Source: Cheiracanthium punctorium
Lineage: Eukaryota; Arthropoda; Arachnida; Araneae; Cheiracanthiidae
DNA length: 64,000 nt
Assembly (NCBI GenBank): GCA_038373885.1
Contig: JAWZYV010012513.1
Span: 119,056 to 183,055, forward strand
Direction: 5' to 3'
Below the pieces are notes generated by a model that saw only the letters and a program-made list of their open reading frames with translations, was not told the DNA's origin and made no database searches. The translations under genes were made by a program, and so were the position numbers. Shown piece by piece: positions 1 to 10,328 of the stretch (its first letter is position 1; every line of letters begins with the position of its first letter).

Positions 1-273
1 AACCTCCTCAGATTACACGTAGTTTATACGGATTACTGAGATTGCTAAATTATACATTTAGGTAAAGAAATAGCATGCGCAGAACGATGCGCGAAGCTGT
101 CACTCAGCTGACGTCAGAGGTACGTCACGTCCAAATGCTCTATTATAGTCTGCGGACCCTGAAGGTCAACGTAGCCAATATCGGGGGTCCGTGAAATTCT
201 GAAAATGGTTCCAATTAGTTCATGAAAACTGTAACAATTATAAATAAAGCACTGTAACATTTAACTCCTTTCG
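1..273. other. Unassigned intergenic sequence
   Basis: No gene, repeat boundary or splice pattern could be recognised in this stretch. Confidence 0.4.
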
Positions 274-415
274 GTAGAGATGGATGCGAGACCAATTGTC
301 TCGTCTCGTGAATCAGTTGAAACCTCTGTCTTGTCCCGCAAAATCCCGAAATGGTAAAGATAAAAACTCCTATCCTGTCTCGCACAGAATAAAGTATAGT
401 AAAAAATATAAACTA
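274..415. repeat. GAGAC-rich MITE-like fragment
   Basis: The segment opens with TAGAGATGGATGCGAGAC and is rich in GTCTC/GAGAC words. This resembles the ends of the hAT-like MITE at 59892-60325 (TAGGCATGGACGCGAGAC). No matching right end with a target duplication was found, so it is called a fragment. Confidence 0.4.
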
Positions 416-479
416 TAGTAAACTCATGCGTCGTAAGTACAGTATTGGGTAAAATGAATATCAATGACAAAAAAGTAAC

Positions 480-730
480 TTTTTCATATTTTGTCCATTT
501 CTGGACTTATACGCGCATCCATTTTATATCGTATCACTGACATAGTGTGGATCATCTGGAATACGTCCATAAATGGACTTATTCTGGATATTGTAATTCT
601 AGTTTTGGTCTATCCATGGACATATTCTGGATTTTCCTGATTATGTCCATAAATGGATGTCTTATGGATGTCTATGTATAGACATGGATGTATTATGGAT
701 GAGTTGGATCAGAAATAGATATAAAATAGA
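480..730. repeat. Degenerate TCCAT/ATGGA repeat patch
   Basis: Short inverted words of the form GTCCATAAATGGA recur at irregular spacing. The origin is unknown. No coding signal is seen. Confidence 0.4.
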
Positions 731-930
731 CTAGTCTGTTATCTGGGAACCCACTCAGCGACGAAATTTATGCCCATTTTATGGGAGTAAAGTAGGATCG
801 CATACTTTTTGCATGTATTTTCTCTTTCTCGGGGGGAGGGGGATCGCCTCTTTTCATTGAGTTGTCCACTTTACTGGAAGAGGATTTATAAGAGGTTCCT
901 TCGGCCAAGCGCACAAATCCGAAAATAAAT

Positions 931-1178
931 GAAGGGTCAACAGGAAGAACGATGAGAGTCCACTTTTCGTCAATGTTGAGGTTTCTACTGCATTCTGTTG
1001 TTCATTAGTGGCACTATTAATATCCGAACCCATAAGGGGAAAGAACGATAAGAATACACTGAAAAAATAGCCCAAAGATACAGTTTACTGGGGAAGAACG
1101 TGGAAAGTCCCGTGCGCCTTTCGATTTTTTGGGAAATCAGCTGTATTGGACTCTCATCGTTCTTCCCGTGGACCCTTC
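931..1178. repeat. 32-bp inverted repeat pair (foldback)
   Basis: Arms at 931-962 and 1147-1178 are reverse complements with about two mismatches; GAAGGGTCAACAGGAAGAAC begins the left arm. This looks like a small foldback element or MITE. No clear target duplication is visible, and only a possible AAAT lies on both sides. Confidence 0.55.
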
Positions 1179-1515
1179 AAATGTATTCTAAATACAGCAA
1201 TAACAATAATATTAACGTTCTAAAATTATTACGTTGCTACGAACACTGTCTGAAAGCACCTCGTTGGGTCAATTTTAAGTTTTCTGTGTTTGAAATAGCA
1301 AAAATATTTATAAAAAGCTTTTCACACCGCTTCCCAGCAAACGCACACAGGCAGAGGCGGATCTACGGGGGGGGCTATAGGGGCTATAGCCCCCACCCCA
1401 TTGAAACTGAACTTACACTAGATAGAATAGGGTTTTGATGCTTAGTTAAAAACTGCGTGTCAAAAATCGGTTATTTTGAAATTTTAATTTACTTTTTTGA
1501 TTTACTACTTTGATT

Positions 1516-1572
1516 TTTAGACTTGACCTCAATCATGATTGAGGTCAAGTCTAAACCATTGCAATGGTTTTT
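1516..1572. repeat. 40-bp perfect palindrome plus adjoining palindrome
   Basis: Positions 1516-1555 form a perfect palindrome centred on TCATGA. Directly after it, the segment AAACCATTGCAATGGTTT is a second perfect palindrome. Copy B of the same transposon (27262-27300) has only the outer halves, so the centre is an inserted inverted copy of both flanks. Confidence 0.85.
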
Positions 1573-1849
1573 AAGCCTTTCGTTCCCAGGCGGCAGGTTT
1601 TTTTCAAAACCGGAGACCCAGGGAATCGCCCAAAATTTAGTCTCTCCCTGGAAACATGTCGGTTTCTTTTAAGGATGATCAGTAACCAAGTTGTTCTCGC
1701 CTTTACCATACATACGTGAATAGCAAAGTATAGCTCATAGCTCAGAATGGGCTATGGCAAGTTGGTTAATGGCAAGTGCAAAGAACAATGTTTCAGCGAT
1801 GATGTCCATTCACCCCCTGTAATGTCATAAAAAGGGGGCTAACAATATA

Positions 1850-3376
1850 CACTCACTTCCAAAAGTTAAGCACGGAGAGGAAAATGTTAGTTTACGTAAG
1901 TCAATCTGGATTTAAAAAGCTGTAATTTGCTGTGAAGGTAGAAGGGGAATATGCAAATATGTCAAATAACAGCTAATCACGGTTTCGCCCAGAAAAAAAA
2001 TGAACAGGCAGTCGTATAAGAAACCGGTATTGTGAAGAGTTGCATGTAAGTGCTGATGAAAGGTGTTAACATCATTCGTACGATTTGTTTTCAAGTTAGA
2101 CGTGTTTATATGCCTTCAATAACAGGAATGGAAGATACTGAAAGGATTCAAAGGTCGGACGCCTTGAAGCAGGACAGTCTATCACACATGTTGCTCTTTT
2201 CTTCGGCGTTCATCATTCCGTCATTTCACGATTATGGAAACAATTCCAAACCAGCCTAACAGGTGTCCGAAAACCTGTAGCCGGTGGTCGAAGGGTTACG
2301 ACTCCCCCGGCAGATCAAATACTGCTGTTGTGGCCAAGCGGAATCGAAGATCGACCTCCACATGTGAAGCATCTATTGTTGAAGAGGCCATTCGTAAGGC
2401 GATATCTGCCACTACTGTTCGTTGAAGGCTGCACATGAATGATATGTACACCCGGGTACCACCAGTTTGGTTTCTTTTTTCCGTCCAGTTTAGAGATGCC
2501 CGATTAAAACTGTTCCGCCAACATGTGAATTGGACTGTGTCTGATTGGGGCAACATTATCTTCACAGATGAGTCCAGATTTGCCCTAAATCCCGATGATA
2601 AGCGTGTAAGAGTCTGGAAGGAACAAGGCATATGCAATCGCCCCGGGAACATCATCGAACATCATACATTCCGCGATGGAAGCATCTGGGTCAAAGCAAG
2701 GATTTCATTGGGATATCGAACCCACCTGCACATCTACATGCGAAATTCTGTAACGGCTGTACCTTATCGAGGGACGTCCTAGACCCCATTGTGAAACTGT
2801 GCGCTACAGCATTTGGTCCTTCTTTTGTTTTAATAGCCGATAATGCCCGTCCCCTTAGAGCTGCCATCGTTGACGACTTTCTGGAGAGTGGGGGGATTGC
2901 GCGTACTCAGTGGCTGTCTTACTTGCCGAACATTAATTTAACTGAAAATCTTTGGGATGCCTTAGGCCGTGTTGTATATAGGTAGACGTTTTACACTTTC
3001 AGTCACTTTCAAAGATTTAGAAACTGCCCTACAGGAGGAATGACAAAAACTGGAGTCTGCGGTGGTTGATCACCTCGTAACAAGCATTATCAGGCGCTGT
3101 ACGCTTTATGAAGGTGTGGGGATTATCAAATACCCTATTAATATCGGTTTTGTTGTTTCTTTTGCATTTTAACATCGTTTTGTTAATGATTTAAATGTTA
3201 CGAAATCTTATAATTTATGAAAATTCAATATATCTTTTATCTCCATATGTAATTATTTGTTTTGTTCCATGAATAAGTATAGAACCACTTACTTGCAGCA
3301 CTTCGCGCCAATCGAAACAGTACTTGTCCACTTTTTTATATTTTACCGCTCTGTGCTTAACTTTTGGAAGTTAATG
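1850..3376 (+). mobile_element. Tc1-like (DD34E) transposon, defective
   Basis: Terminal inverted repeats share CTTCCAAAAGTTAAGCAC close to each end. TA dinucleotides flank both sides (1848-1849 and 3377-3378), as expected for the Tc1/mariner superfamily. Copy B of the host transposon carries the unoccupied site near 27001-27015. The 1.53-kb length fits an ordinary Tc1 element. The transposase inside is frameshifted, so this copy cannot move on its own. Confidence 0.9.
2130..2985 (+). pseudogene. Tc1-like transposase, frameshifted
   Basis: This would be the transposase of the enclosing Tc1 element. An N-terminal helix-turn-helix is readable from about 2154 (GRLEAGQSITHVALFF, then GVHHSVISRLWKQF). 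The catalytic domain continues in another frame from 2435 and includes FTDESRF, with the first catalytic Asp at 2567-2569. After a frameshift near 2700-2780 it reads IADNARP (second Asp, codon 2839-2841) and LTENLWDALGR (Glu, codon 2944-2946). The second Asp and the Glu are 35 codons apart, so 34 residues lie between them: the DD34E signature of the Tc1 family. At least two frameshifts, plus a stop before 2435, make it non-functional. Confidence 0.88.
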
Positions 3377-5348
3377 TATAATTCACTGTTAAACATAAAC
3401 AGTCTTTGCGCGCGCCGTGTGCGGCGCGCATCTCGGATTCTGTACTGATGTGTAACTGATGTGGGATACCTTATGATAAATGTACATAGTGTGGGAATCG
3501 GGGAGTGTAACCAAGCGCCCGATACCGGTCGTGGTCATTCTTCGCTTATGTGGCGTCACAGTCATCAACCGGTTTCAGTCATCCTCACCATATTCGATGC
3601 CAAGCCAAGAAAACATAAATAAATATTGGCAACACTTCTCTAATAATCGGAATAACCCACCTCGCTAGCAGGGTCATTCTGGTTGCGCTCTGGTCATGCT
3701 GAGCAGACAACCGCTGCATGACCGCGAAACGTTTTAGAACGTTATATTTAGAGCTTCGCACAACGCCCCGCCTTTTCGAACGCTCTGGTTATGCACCGGG
3801 TAACCGGTGCACAATCGGTGAATTATCGAACGCGCCCATAGACATCAACTGCCTAGGAATCCCAAGTGGCTATGTCCTGTACCATTGTAAAAGGTTCGTT
3901 TGTTCCGCCGCGCCGTTTGGATTTTCAGGGGTATCAAGAAAGAATACTATTGAGGCCACTGTCCCCATCGAGCGGTTCCCGCTAACCGCTACCAATAGGG
4001 GGCCAATTTAACGGCCAATTCTCACTTGAAAGAAATAAATTTTCCCACCGCAGAGAAAGGGGGAGATACTCTGGTATTAAACTGACAAAAGGTAATTGGG
4101 GGACGTGAATAATATTGCGGTTTCACACCTCCCCCATCTGTTGTTCGGTGGAGGACAGTCCACTGTCGCTCGGCGTAAAGCGCGTCCGAATATCCCCATT
4201 CAAATACATTGCAACGGCGGGAACCGCTCTATGTGAACAGTGGCCTTTACTATGGCTAATTTTCCTTATCTGGTTTTCAGACATTTCCTGTTTATACAAA
4301 AGTACACCCGATGTGAATGTTTAGGAACGGTGGAAGAATTTCTTGGAAGTACTGTAGTCCTTTCTAAGCAGGGTTCAGAATCTTAACCCATTGAAATTGC
4401 TTTCGCGGCTTGGTCGTTTTTTTCGGGCGAAGCGCTAGTGTGATTCATTTGTTCTCTATTCAACCCCGTCCAAATTTAATTTAAGTGCAAATATTATGGC
4501 CTCAAGAAAGCGATCATTGAATGGTATTATAGATGATTTTTTATGAAAATTCCGAAAAATGATAATTTGGTTAGTGAGAATGAAACCGCAAATCATCAGG
4601 AAGAAATCATAAATGCACAGCTCCAGAACAAGCAATTTCAAGAGGAACAGCTCTCACAAAATATACATGTATCACTATCAGGCAGTTTGTAAAGGGGTGC
4701 ATAATTAGAAGGAATACAATAATATCACTATGGAAGATAGGGATATGATTTAAATGAATTGTTTCAGACATTGTTTTTTCGAAGAAGTGTAAGTCCTAGC
4801 AGGATCAAGTATTTTATTTTATCGGAAATTCGCAAACCTTTCTCGACATTCGATAACGTAATACTATATGTAGGCAGAAAAATAAAATTACAGGCGACAT
4901 GTAAAAAATCGTGCAAAATGTCGTCAAGCTTGGATAACCAGGGCCTCGTTGAGAAATTTTATAAGGCCGGGCGAAAATCTTTCCAGCCCCTTTCGTAAAG
5001 CACAAAAGTTTCGAAAAAACAGAAGGGATGGAAGGATTTTTTTTGTTTTGTTTTTTGTAAAACTGCTGTTTAGAATTAACATTTCTGAAATCTAAATCAT
5101 TCTAGAATTGTGTATTCAAAATTTAGTCTAGTTAAAAAAATTATTTTAATTACAGATCTATAAATGAAATTCGTAACACATTCTGAAAAATTCACGGACG
5201 CACTTTAGCTGAACACGTGCCCAGGGACGACGCCCCGTCCGGCCCCCTCTCTTAGGGTCTGTGGATAACTGTACTCAAATTATTGAATACTCAGTAAGTT
5301 AGCCCCCCCCCCCTTTACCCAATCCTAGATCCGCCACTGCACACAGGT

Positions 5349-5408
5349 TCTCTGAACATCTATTAACGTTCAGAAAACGTCTTCTGAACGTTAATAGACG
5401 TCCAGAGA
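5349..5408. repeat. Hairpin with about 26-bp arms
   Basis: The left arm contains CTATTAACGTTCAGAA and the right arm contains TTCTGAACGTTAATAG, separated by a few bases. It lies directly beside the right flank of the 1352-5339 element, so it was probably part of the pre-insertion locus. Confidence 0.7.
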
Positions 5409-6078
5409 AGCAGTTTGTGTTTGATGGGTTAAAGTACGATCTTAAAAATAACGACGACAAAACGATTTAAAACGAAATTTCACATTGAGAAAAAATTAAT
5501 TTACAGAAAAGTTATTATTTGTGAGTGACTAATATTCTAGCTTATTTTGCAATAATTATAATGCCTGTTAAATTACCACCCCCCACTATCCGAACAAGTT
5601 TAAATGAAACTAAACCACCACCATAAGCACACGCACAGAGCAAATACCACCAGTGACGTCATCTACCGTGAAAAGTCCACCTTCCAGTGCAGTAACTTTT
5701 TTAAACAACTTATGCGCGTGCGCATTCTATGCCTGTGATTTAGTGTACGTCATGTCTCAGAAGCCAATCACGTTTGTTCTAAGTTCAGTGCTTAGCTGCT
5801 ATATGTTTTGTTTTGAGTTCTATTTGGATTTTTTTGTTTACCATTTTACCATATATAACACCTTTCTCACCACTATAAACCAGAGCAAATAACTCAAGAT
5901 TTTGTGAGTTTACGTCTTTTTGATCATCTTAATGCTTCATATCAGCACTCAATTAAGATTCATTTTTTTAAACTGTTTAATTTTTTCTCTCTCTTAACTT
6001 TCATGCTTATAAGTTACACGTTTTTATATACATGAGATTATTCCATCATTCTCATTTCTCTTTTTAATTAGCTTTGTA
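5409..6078. other. Unassigned intergenic sequence
   Basis: AT-rich sequence with no recognisable gene or repeat boundary. Confidence 0.4.
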
Positions 6079-6333
6079 CAGTGTTGGACCCTTTATCCGG
6101 AATTCCAAAAACCGGCACTTTCCCCAATTTCAGTTTTTTTTTTTTTTAAAGGCTCACTGATCTAGATACCATATTTTTTTTCCCACTACGTAAAATCTCG
6201 ACTATTCGGCATTCAAGTAACCGGAAAATTTTGGGGGGGGGGGGTCTTCTCCAATGACTAATTCCTACTGTGAATCACAGCTGTCCAAACTTAGAACAGG
6301 GAAAGAGGATGCAAATTTCTAACTGCTAGACGC

Positions 6334-7294
6334 GGTTGATTCCTACTTTAGGACCCCCACTCTCGCCAATCAAAAGAAGGAAAGAATTAGCAAACTTGAG
6401 AGAATAAAATGAAAAGAGAGAGGGTGAGGGTAGTTAAATGTGTTAGTATTTATAAATTTATTCTTAACCTATAGTTTTTAAGATTTTGAGCGTTCGTATT
6501 AACCGATTTGGTTGATTCCTACTTTAGGACCCCCACTCTCGCCACCACGACGATAAATATTGATATACAGTTGCCATTACGATTTTATGTATTTATATTG
6601 CAGCCATACGGCAAAGGGTTTATTCTTAAATTTCTCTCAGTAATCAACCGGTATTCCAGTTGATTTTGCACATGATCAGTCATGAGTTTTGATCTTAAGG
6701 ATAAGGCCGTTGCCTACGAAATACTCATAATATGTAGTATTATGTAGGCAACAATAAGGTTTAGTATCCTTTTACGCATTTTCGAGCCGTATTAATAGGA
6801 GCTGGCGATTTCAACTCATTTATATTAGCATCGTCAAGCACAAATAAATCTGATACGGGAAATTTGGTTGCTAGGGTAACTTTAAATATTAAAGTATACA
6901 TAGGTATTTTTATTTATGCATTAATTTTTCTGATTCCATTTCCTAAAATTGTTGTGATTGAACATACTTCATTGGTTAAAATAAAGTAAAATTTCACGAA
7001 TCCGCTTTTAATAAAGGAAATACATATAAATTTAAAGAATCTGCTCATAAATTCTTGTCAAGTACATCATTACATTTATTTTACTTGCCAACTAATGAAT
7101 TTTTAATAATTGTCGTCAAATTCCGTATTTGGTGCATTTAATGCTGAATTGTTCACATTCATTTCATCCAGTTTCTCTGGGAAGCGTTAAAACTTGTGCG
7201 CATGCGCGATCACGGACTATTTACAGGAAGGTTTGCCAAAACGCGGCGATTTTTTATGTTGGCGAGAGTGGGGGTCCTAAAGTAGGAATCAACC
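6334..7294. mobile_element. Nested TIR element with 8-bp target duplication
   Basis: The ends are 34-bp inverted repeats opening GGTTGATTCCTACTTTAGGA. They are flanked by identical CTAGACGC at 6326-6333 and 7295-7302. A second internal copy of the left end starts at 6508. The 8-bp duplication allows hAT, P or Merlin; the GG start would suit Merlin, but the superfamily is undecided. A solo end of the same family lies at 27558. Confidence 0.88.
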
Positions 7295-7782
7295 CTAGAC
7301 GCTGGAGGTTATCAATAATTCCACGAATCGTGGTAGTATAAAAAAAATAAACTGACAAAAATGCTCACAAAACAAATATGACGGACAAACGTTACAAAAA
7401 CAAAACAATTTACAACTGTGCCGGCGAGCACAGAGAAAAATCAGCTCCGTACCGATAGCCAAAACAGAAAAAGTGCTGATTACATATTTATAGCTAGTGA
7501 GTCCTGACCTACTTATTTTGCTCATCTGCATTCCGATGATTCAACAGTGTTATCTCTGAAGAGAAGCTCGAGAGGGAAGGAGGGGGGACAGAGAAAACAT
7601 TACTGTTTGTATTTATTTCATTAATCATTCTCTTAGTTTAAAGAAATTACCCGCTAGAAATCGAAAAGTGATTTTATTTTTAATTTACTATTATTTTTCT
7701 CCCCAACGATGCAACGGTATTATTGCTTTGTAACACTGCAATATAAACGAATATTATCATAAATACAATTTAAAACTTTGTT

Positions 7783-7852
7783 AAAAACACTCAATTAAAA
7801 ATAGATCAGTACGCACGTGTGTACCGATCTATTTTTATTTATGAGTGTTTTT
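7783..7852. repeat. Near-perfect inverted repeat centred on CACGTG
   Basis: Arms of about 35 bp (7783-7816 and 7817-7852) pair with a few mismatches and no spacer. It sits inside the 6079-8912 element and could form a cruciform. Confidence 0.75.
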
Positions 7853-8955
7853 CAACATGCATTGATTAACATTCCAAAACATTTCCGATTAGATCCCCCC
7901 CCCCCTCCTTAACAGCTTTGTCGACAATTTTTTTTTTTTTTTTTTACATTAACTATCCGGAATTTTCATTTAGCTGGCATTTCCCGTGCTTTCCGGATAG
8001 TCGAGCTTTTACTTATTTAAATTATGTCCCTGTGTCCTTTTATTTAAACAGTTTTTCCTTTTCCTGTTATGGGTTACGTTACAGCTGCGTGTGTTAGGGA
8101 GAAAGCAGGCGGGTTACATCTCTATTTCGGCCTGCCTCAGATTGTCTCGATATTTTTGTGGGATACATTGAAACAGCTAAAGATTAATGAAATGTTCAAA
8201 CAAAATAAAAAATAAATGTTTAAATGTTAGCTTTTCTCCTCTCAAAATTGTATATGATTTAATTGTACGGTCTCGTTTTTTAAATTTTGTTTCGTAATAG
8301 TGGGCATTTTTTCAACGTATTTTCGTAATTAAAGCTGAAAATTTGAGCTGCTTTAAGGGGAGCTCCAATTACGGAAGCCAATACTTCCGACAGAGATTTC
8401 ACTAGTTATACGCATATTTTTTCTTCAATATTTAACCATATTTTAAAAGGGCTGCAAATGATTTTAATTGTCATCACAATGATGTTATCAAGGGAGCGAG
8501 CGAGGTATATTGTTTTTGGCCATCACGTAAGCTATAAGCCGTCTTTGTAATCCATATGCGGAGGCGAGCGTGCGTAGCGGCGGGAGCGGGGACCATGGTT
8601 CTCTCCCGTAGGGATGGTTCTGCATATCTGATAGAATACGTGGATACCGCAATTCGCAGCATTAAAGTTTTATTTTACAGTAAGTTTTGATAAATTTAAT
8701 TATTTTTTAAAAAAAAACTATTATGAATGCCTTACTATTTACATAATTATATGCAGTCATTATCATAAAAGCTACTTGTACTTAAAGACCGGTTCTTTTT
8801 TAATTGTACTGTGCACAAAGGGTTAATTTTTCGGTAGCGACCCGAAACCGGCAAATTCCATAAACCGGAATGAGTTCGGTCCCGAGGTTGCCGGATAAAA
8901 GGTCCTATACTGTATATGCTATGTGTGAAGTAGATAGCTAACCTATTGCTGGGCT

Positions 8956-9545
8956 TAGTGGCGGATTCAAAGGGGGGAGGATGGGCTGGGGGTCAAGCTA
9001 GATATACTATGGATTAGGGAATTAAAAAAAAAATTTTAATAAATTTTCACATGAACTGAAATTTAAAAAAGTAGCTGTGTAAATACAGTTGACTCTTTGT
9101 TTAACGACGATCTCTTTTTAAAAACGATATTAGTCCTGGCCACTCCAACGTCAAAATTATATTCTAAGACGACATTGTTTCTGTTTAAGGACGATTTTTT
9201 TTTTTTTTAAATATATTTTACGCTACACGAACAAGGGAAAAATTTTAAGAGTGGGAAAATAGTGTTGGGGAATATCAAAAGTGCAAATCGCAAGACAATT
9301 TCCACAACTTGAGTCTACTCTCAAAGGTATTTTAGAAGCAAAGAAAAAATTCGTGAAGCAGCATATACGTTTAGTTCAGGATCCAAATCCAAGCGTCCAA
9401 AAAGTCAATGTGGCCGATTGGAAGAGTTTGGTAAAGCACTGATGCATGCAAATGGTTTCATGTAGCAAGAGCATCCCACATTCCAATTTCTGGAGTGATT
9501 TTCAAAGACTATAAAGGCTGGTGCACAGTTCTCCAGTTTTATATG
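8956..9545 (+). mobile_element. hAT-like end followed by pogo/Tigger remnant
   Basis: The segment starts TAGTGGCGGATTC, like the ends of the 1352-5339 family. At about 9082 a Tigger-type end appears (CAGTTGACTCTTTGTTTAAC). The same order of pieces is found inverted at 34484-35006, so both descend from one composite element. The right boundary could not be fixed. Confidence 0.65.
9262..9545 (+). pseudogene. pogo/Tigger transposase N-terminal fragment
   Basis: The fragment reads GISKVQIARQFPQLESTLKG and then, after a one-base shift, KIREAAYTFSSGSKSKRP. This has the shape of the CENP-B/Tigger N-terminal helix-turn-helix. Further on, IPISGVI-like codons are visible among stops. The DNA-binding half is all that survives, and no catalytic domain was found. 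A sister fragment is on the minus strand at 34484-34690. Confidence 0.65.
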
Positions 9546-10066
9546 TAAAGTGGAAGCTGTCTAATGAGACTAGCATTGGGAAGAACAAAACTGGTTACCT
9601 TACAGAGGCGGTAAAGTGTGATGGTTGTAAAGCTATATTGCATAAAAGTGGTCACTATAGACACCATCTTATCTTGGTGGTATATATCTTGGCAGCTCAG
9701 TTTCAGAAGCTACTTGGCTACTAACACAGCCAAGTACTAATATCAAACAGCTAAAAACGAAAATTTTCTCATATAATTAATTATGATTCTTATAACTTTA
9801 GTCAGTTTTTGTAAAAAGATTTTGCGATATTGAATCACTTCTATTTTAAATAATTTATTTGAACAAAAGTAAGCCAATGTCCTATCAATTTAAATTTTAA
9901 TAAATTTTCCATTGATTAATAATGTGAATTTCGCTGAAAATTAATGCCTGGTGGATATTAAGTTTATTGTATTGTGCATTGTTTAAATATTTTTGATTTT
10001 GATGTTCATTATAATAAAATCACGAAACTAATTTTTCATTTTATTTATCACTATAGAATATTTATC
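9546..10066. other. Upstream region of the Gemin8 gene
   Basis: No repeat boundary was recognised. An in-frame ATG at 9974 precedes the preferred start at 10067, so part of this stretch is probably 5' UTR. No TATA box or initiator was convincing. Confidence 0.4.
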
Positions 10067-10328
10067 ATGAATTATCCTGCATATGATGCATCTGGCTATA
10101 GCTTTTACCATCAGTATCTCCATGAACATGCAGTACTGACTCAGTATTTTCAAAGGTTACACAGTCTAGATAGCTTTTATGGTGGCCATGAAAATTATGT
10201 TGATCCTCACCACTACTCATCTGCGCAAAGTGATTCATCACAATGCTCTTCGTCAACTTGTTCGACTTGTTCCAATTCTACTGAATATGAAATTGAACAA
10301 GAAGATGAAGAAGAAATTGAGGAAGATG
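10067..10328 (+). CDS. GEMIN8: Gemin8 exon 1 (coding part)
   Basis: Encodes residues 1-87 plus one base of the next codon. It opens MNYPAYDASGYS and ends in an acidic run. The donor is GTAATT at 10329. The open frame continues only 16 codons into the intron, so splicing is required. Confidence 0.85.

Larger units (their letters stand above)
1352..5339. mobile_element. hAT-like transposon, copy A, with nested Tc1 element
   Basis: The ends are CAGAGGCGGATCTACGG and, read inward from the right, CAGTGGCGGATCTAGG. The 8-bp flanks CACACAGG at 1344-1351 and 5340-5347 are identical, which fits hAT-type insertion. A second copy lies inverted at 25786-27449. Around 4498-4680 both copies share a degraded coding-like stretch that opens MASRKRSLNGIIDDFL before a stop. 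It may be a transposase N-terminus, but the family was not established. The nested mariner (1850-3376) accounts for 1.5 kb of the length. Confidence 0.85.
6079..8912. mobile_element. pogo/Tigger-like non-autonomous element
   Basis: The left end is CAGTGTTGGACCCTTTATCC. The right end read inward is CAGTATAGGACCTTTTATCC. Both are bounded by TA (6077-6078 and 8913-8914). The CAGT...TATCCGG ends and the TA target are typical of the pogo/Tigger branch of Tc1/mariner. Additional CCGGATAGTCGAG-type repeats occur inside, near 6195-6230 and 7965-8010. No transposase reading frame was recognised. About 1 kb is a nested younger element (6334-7294). Confidence 0.8.

Noticed and set aside
3718..4011. A 97-codon frame in the hAT-like element
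   Set aside because: It is not conserved in the sister copy at 25786-27449 and shows no motif; it is probably chance in a GC-richer patch.
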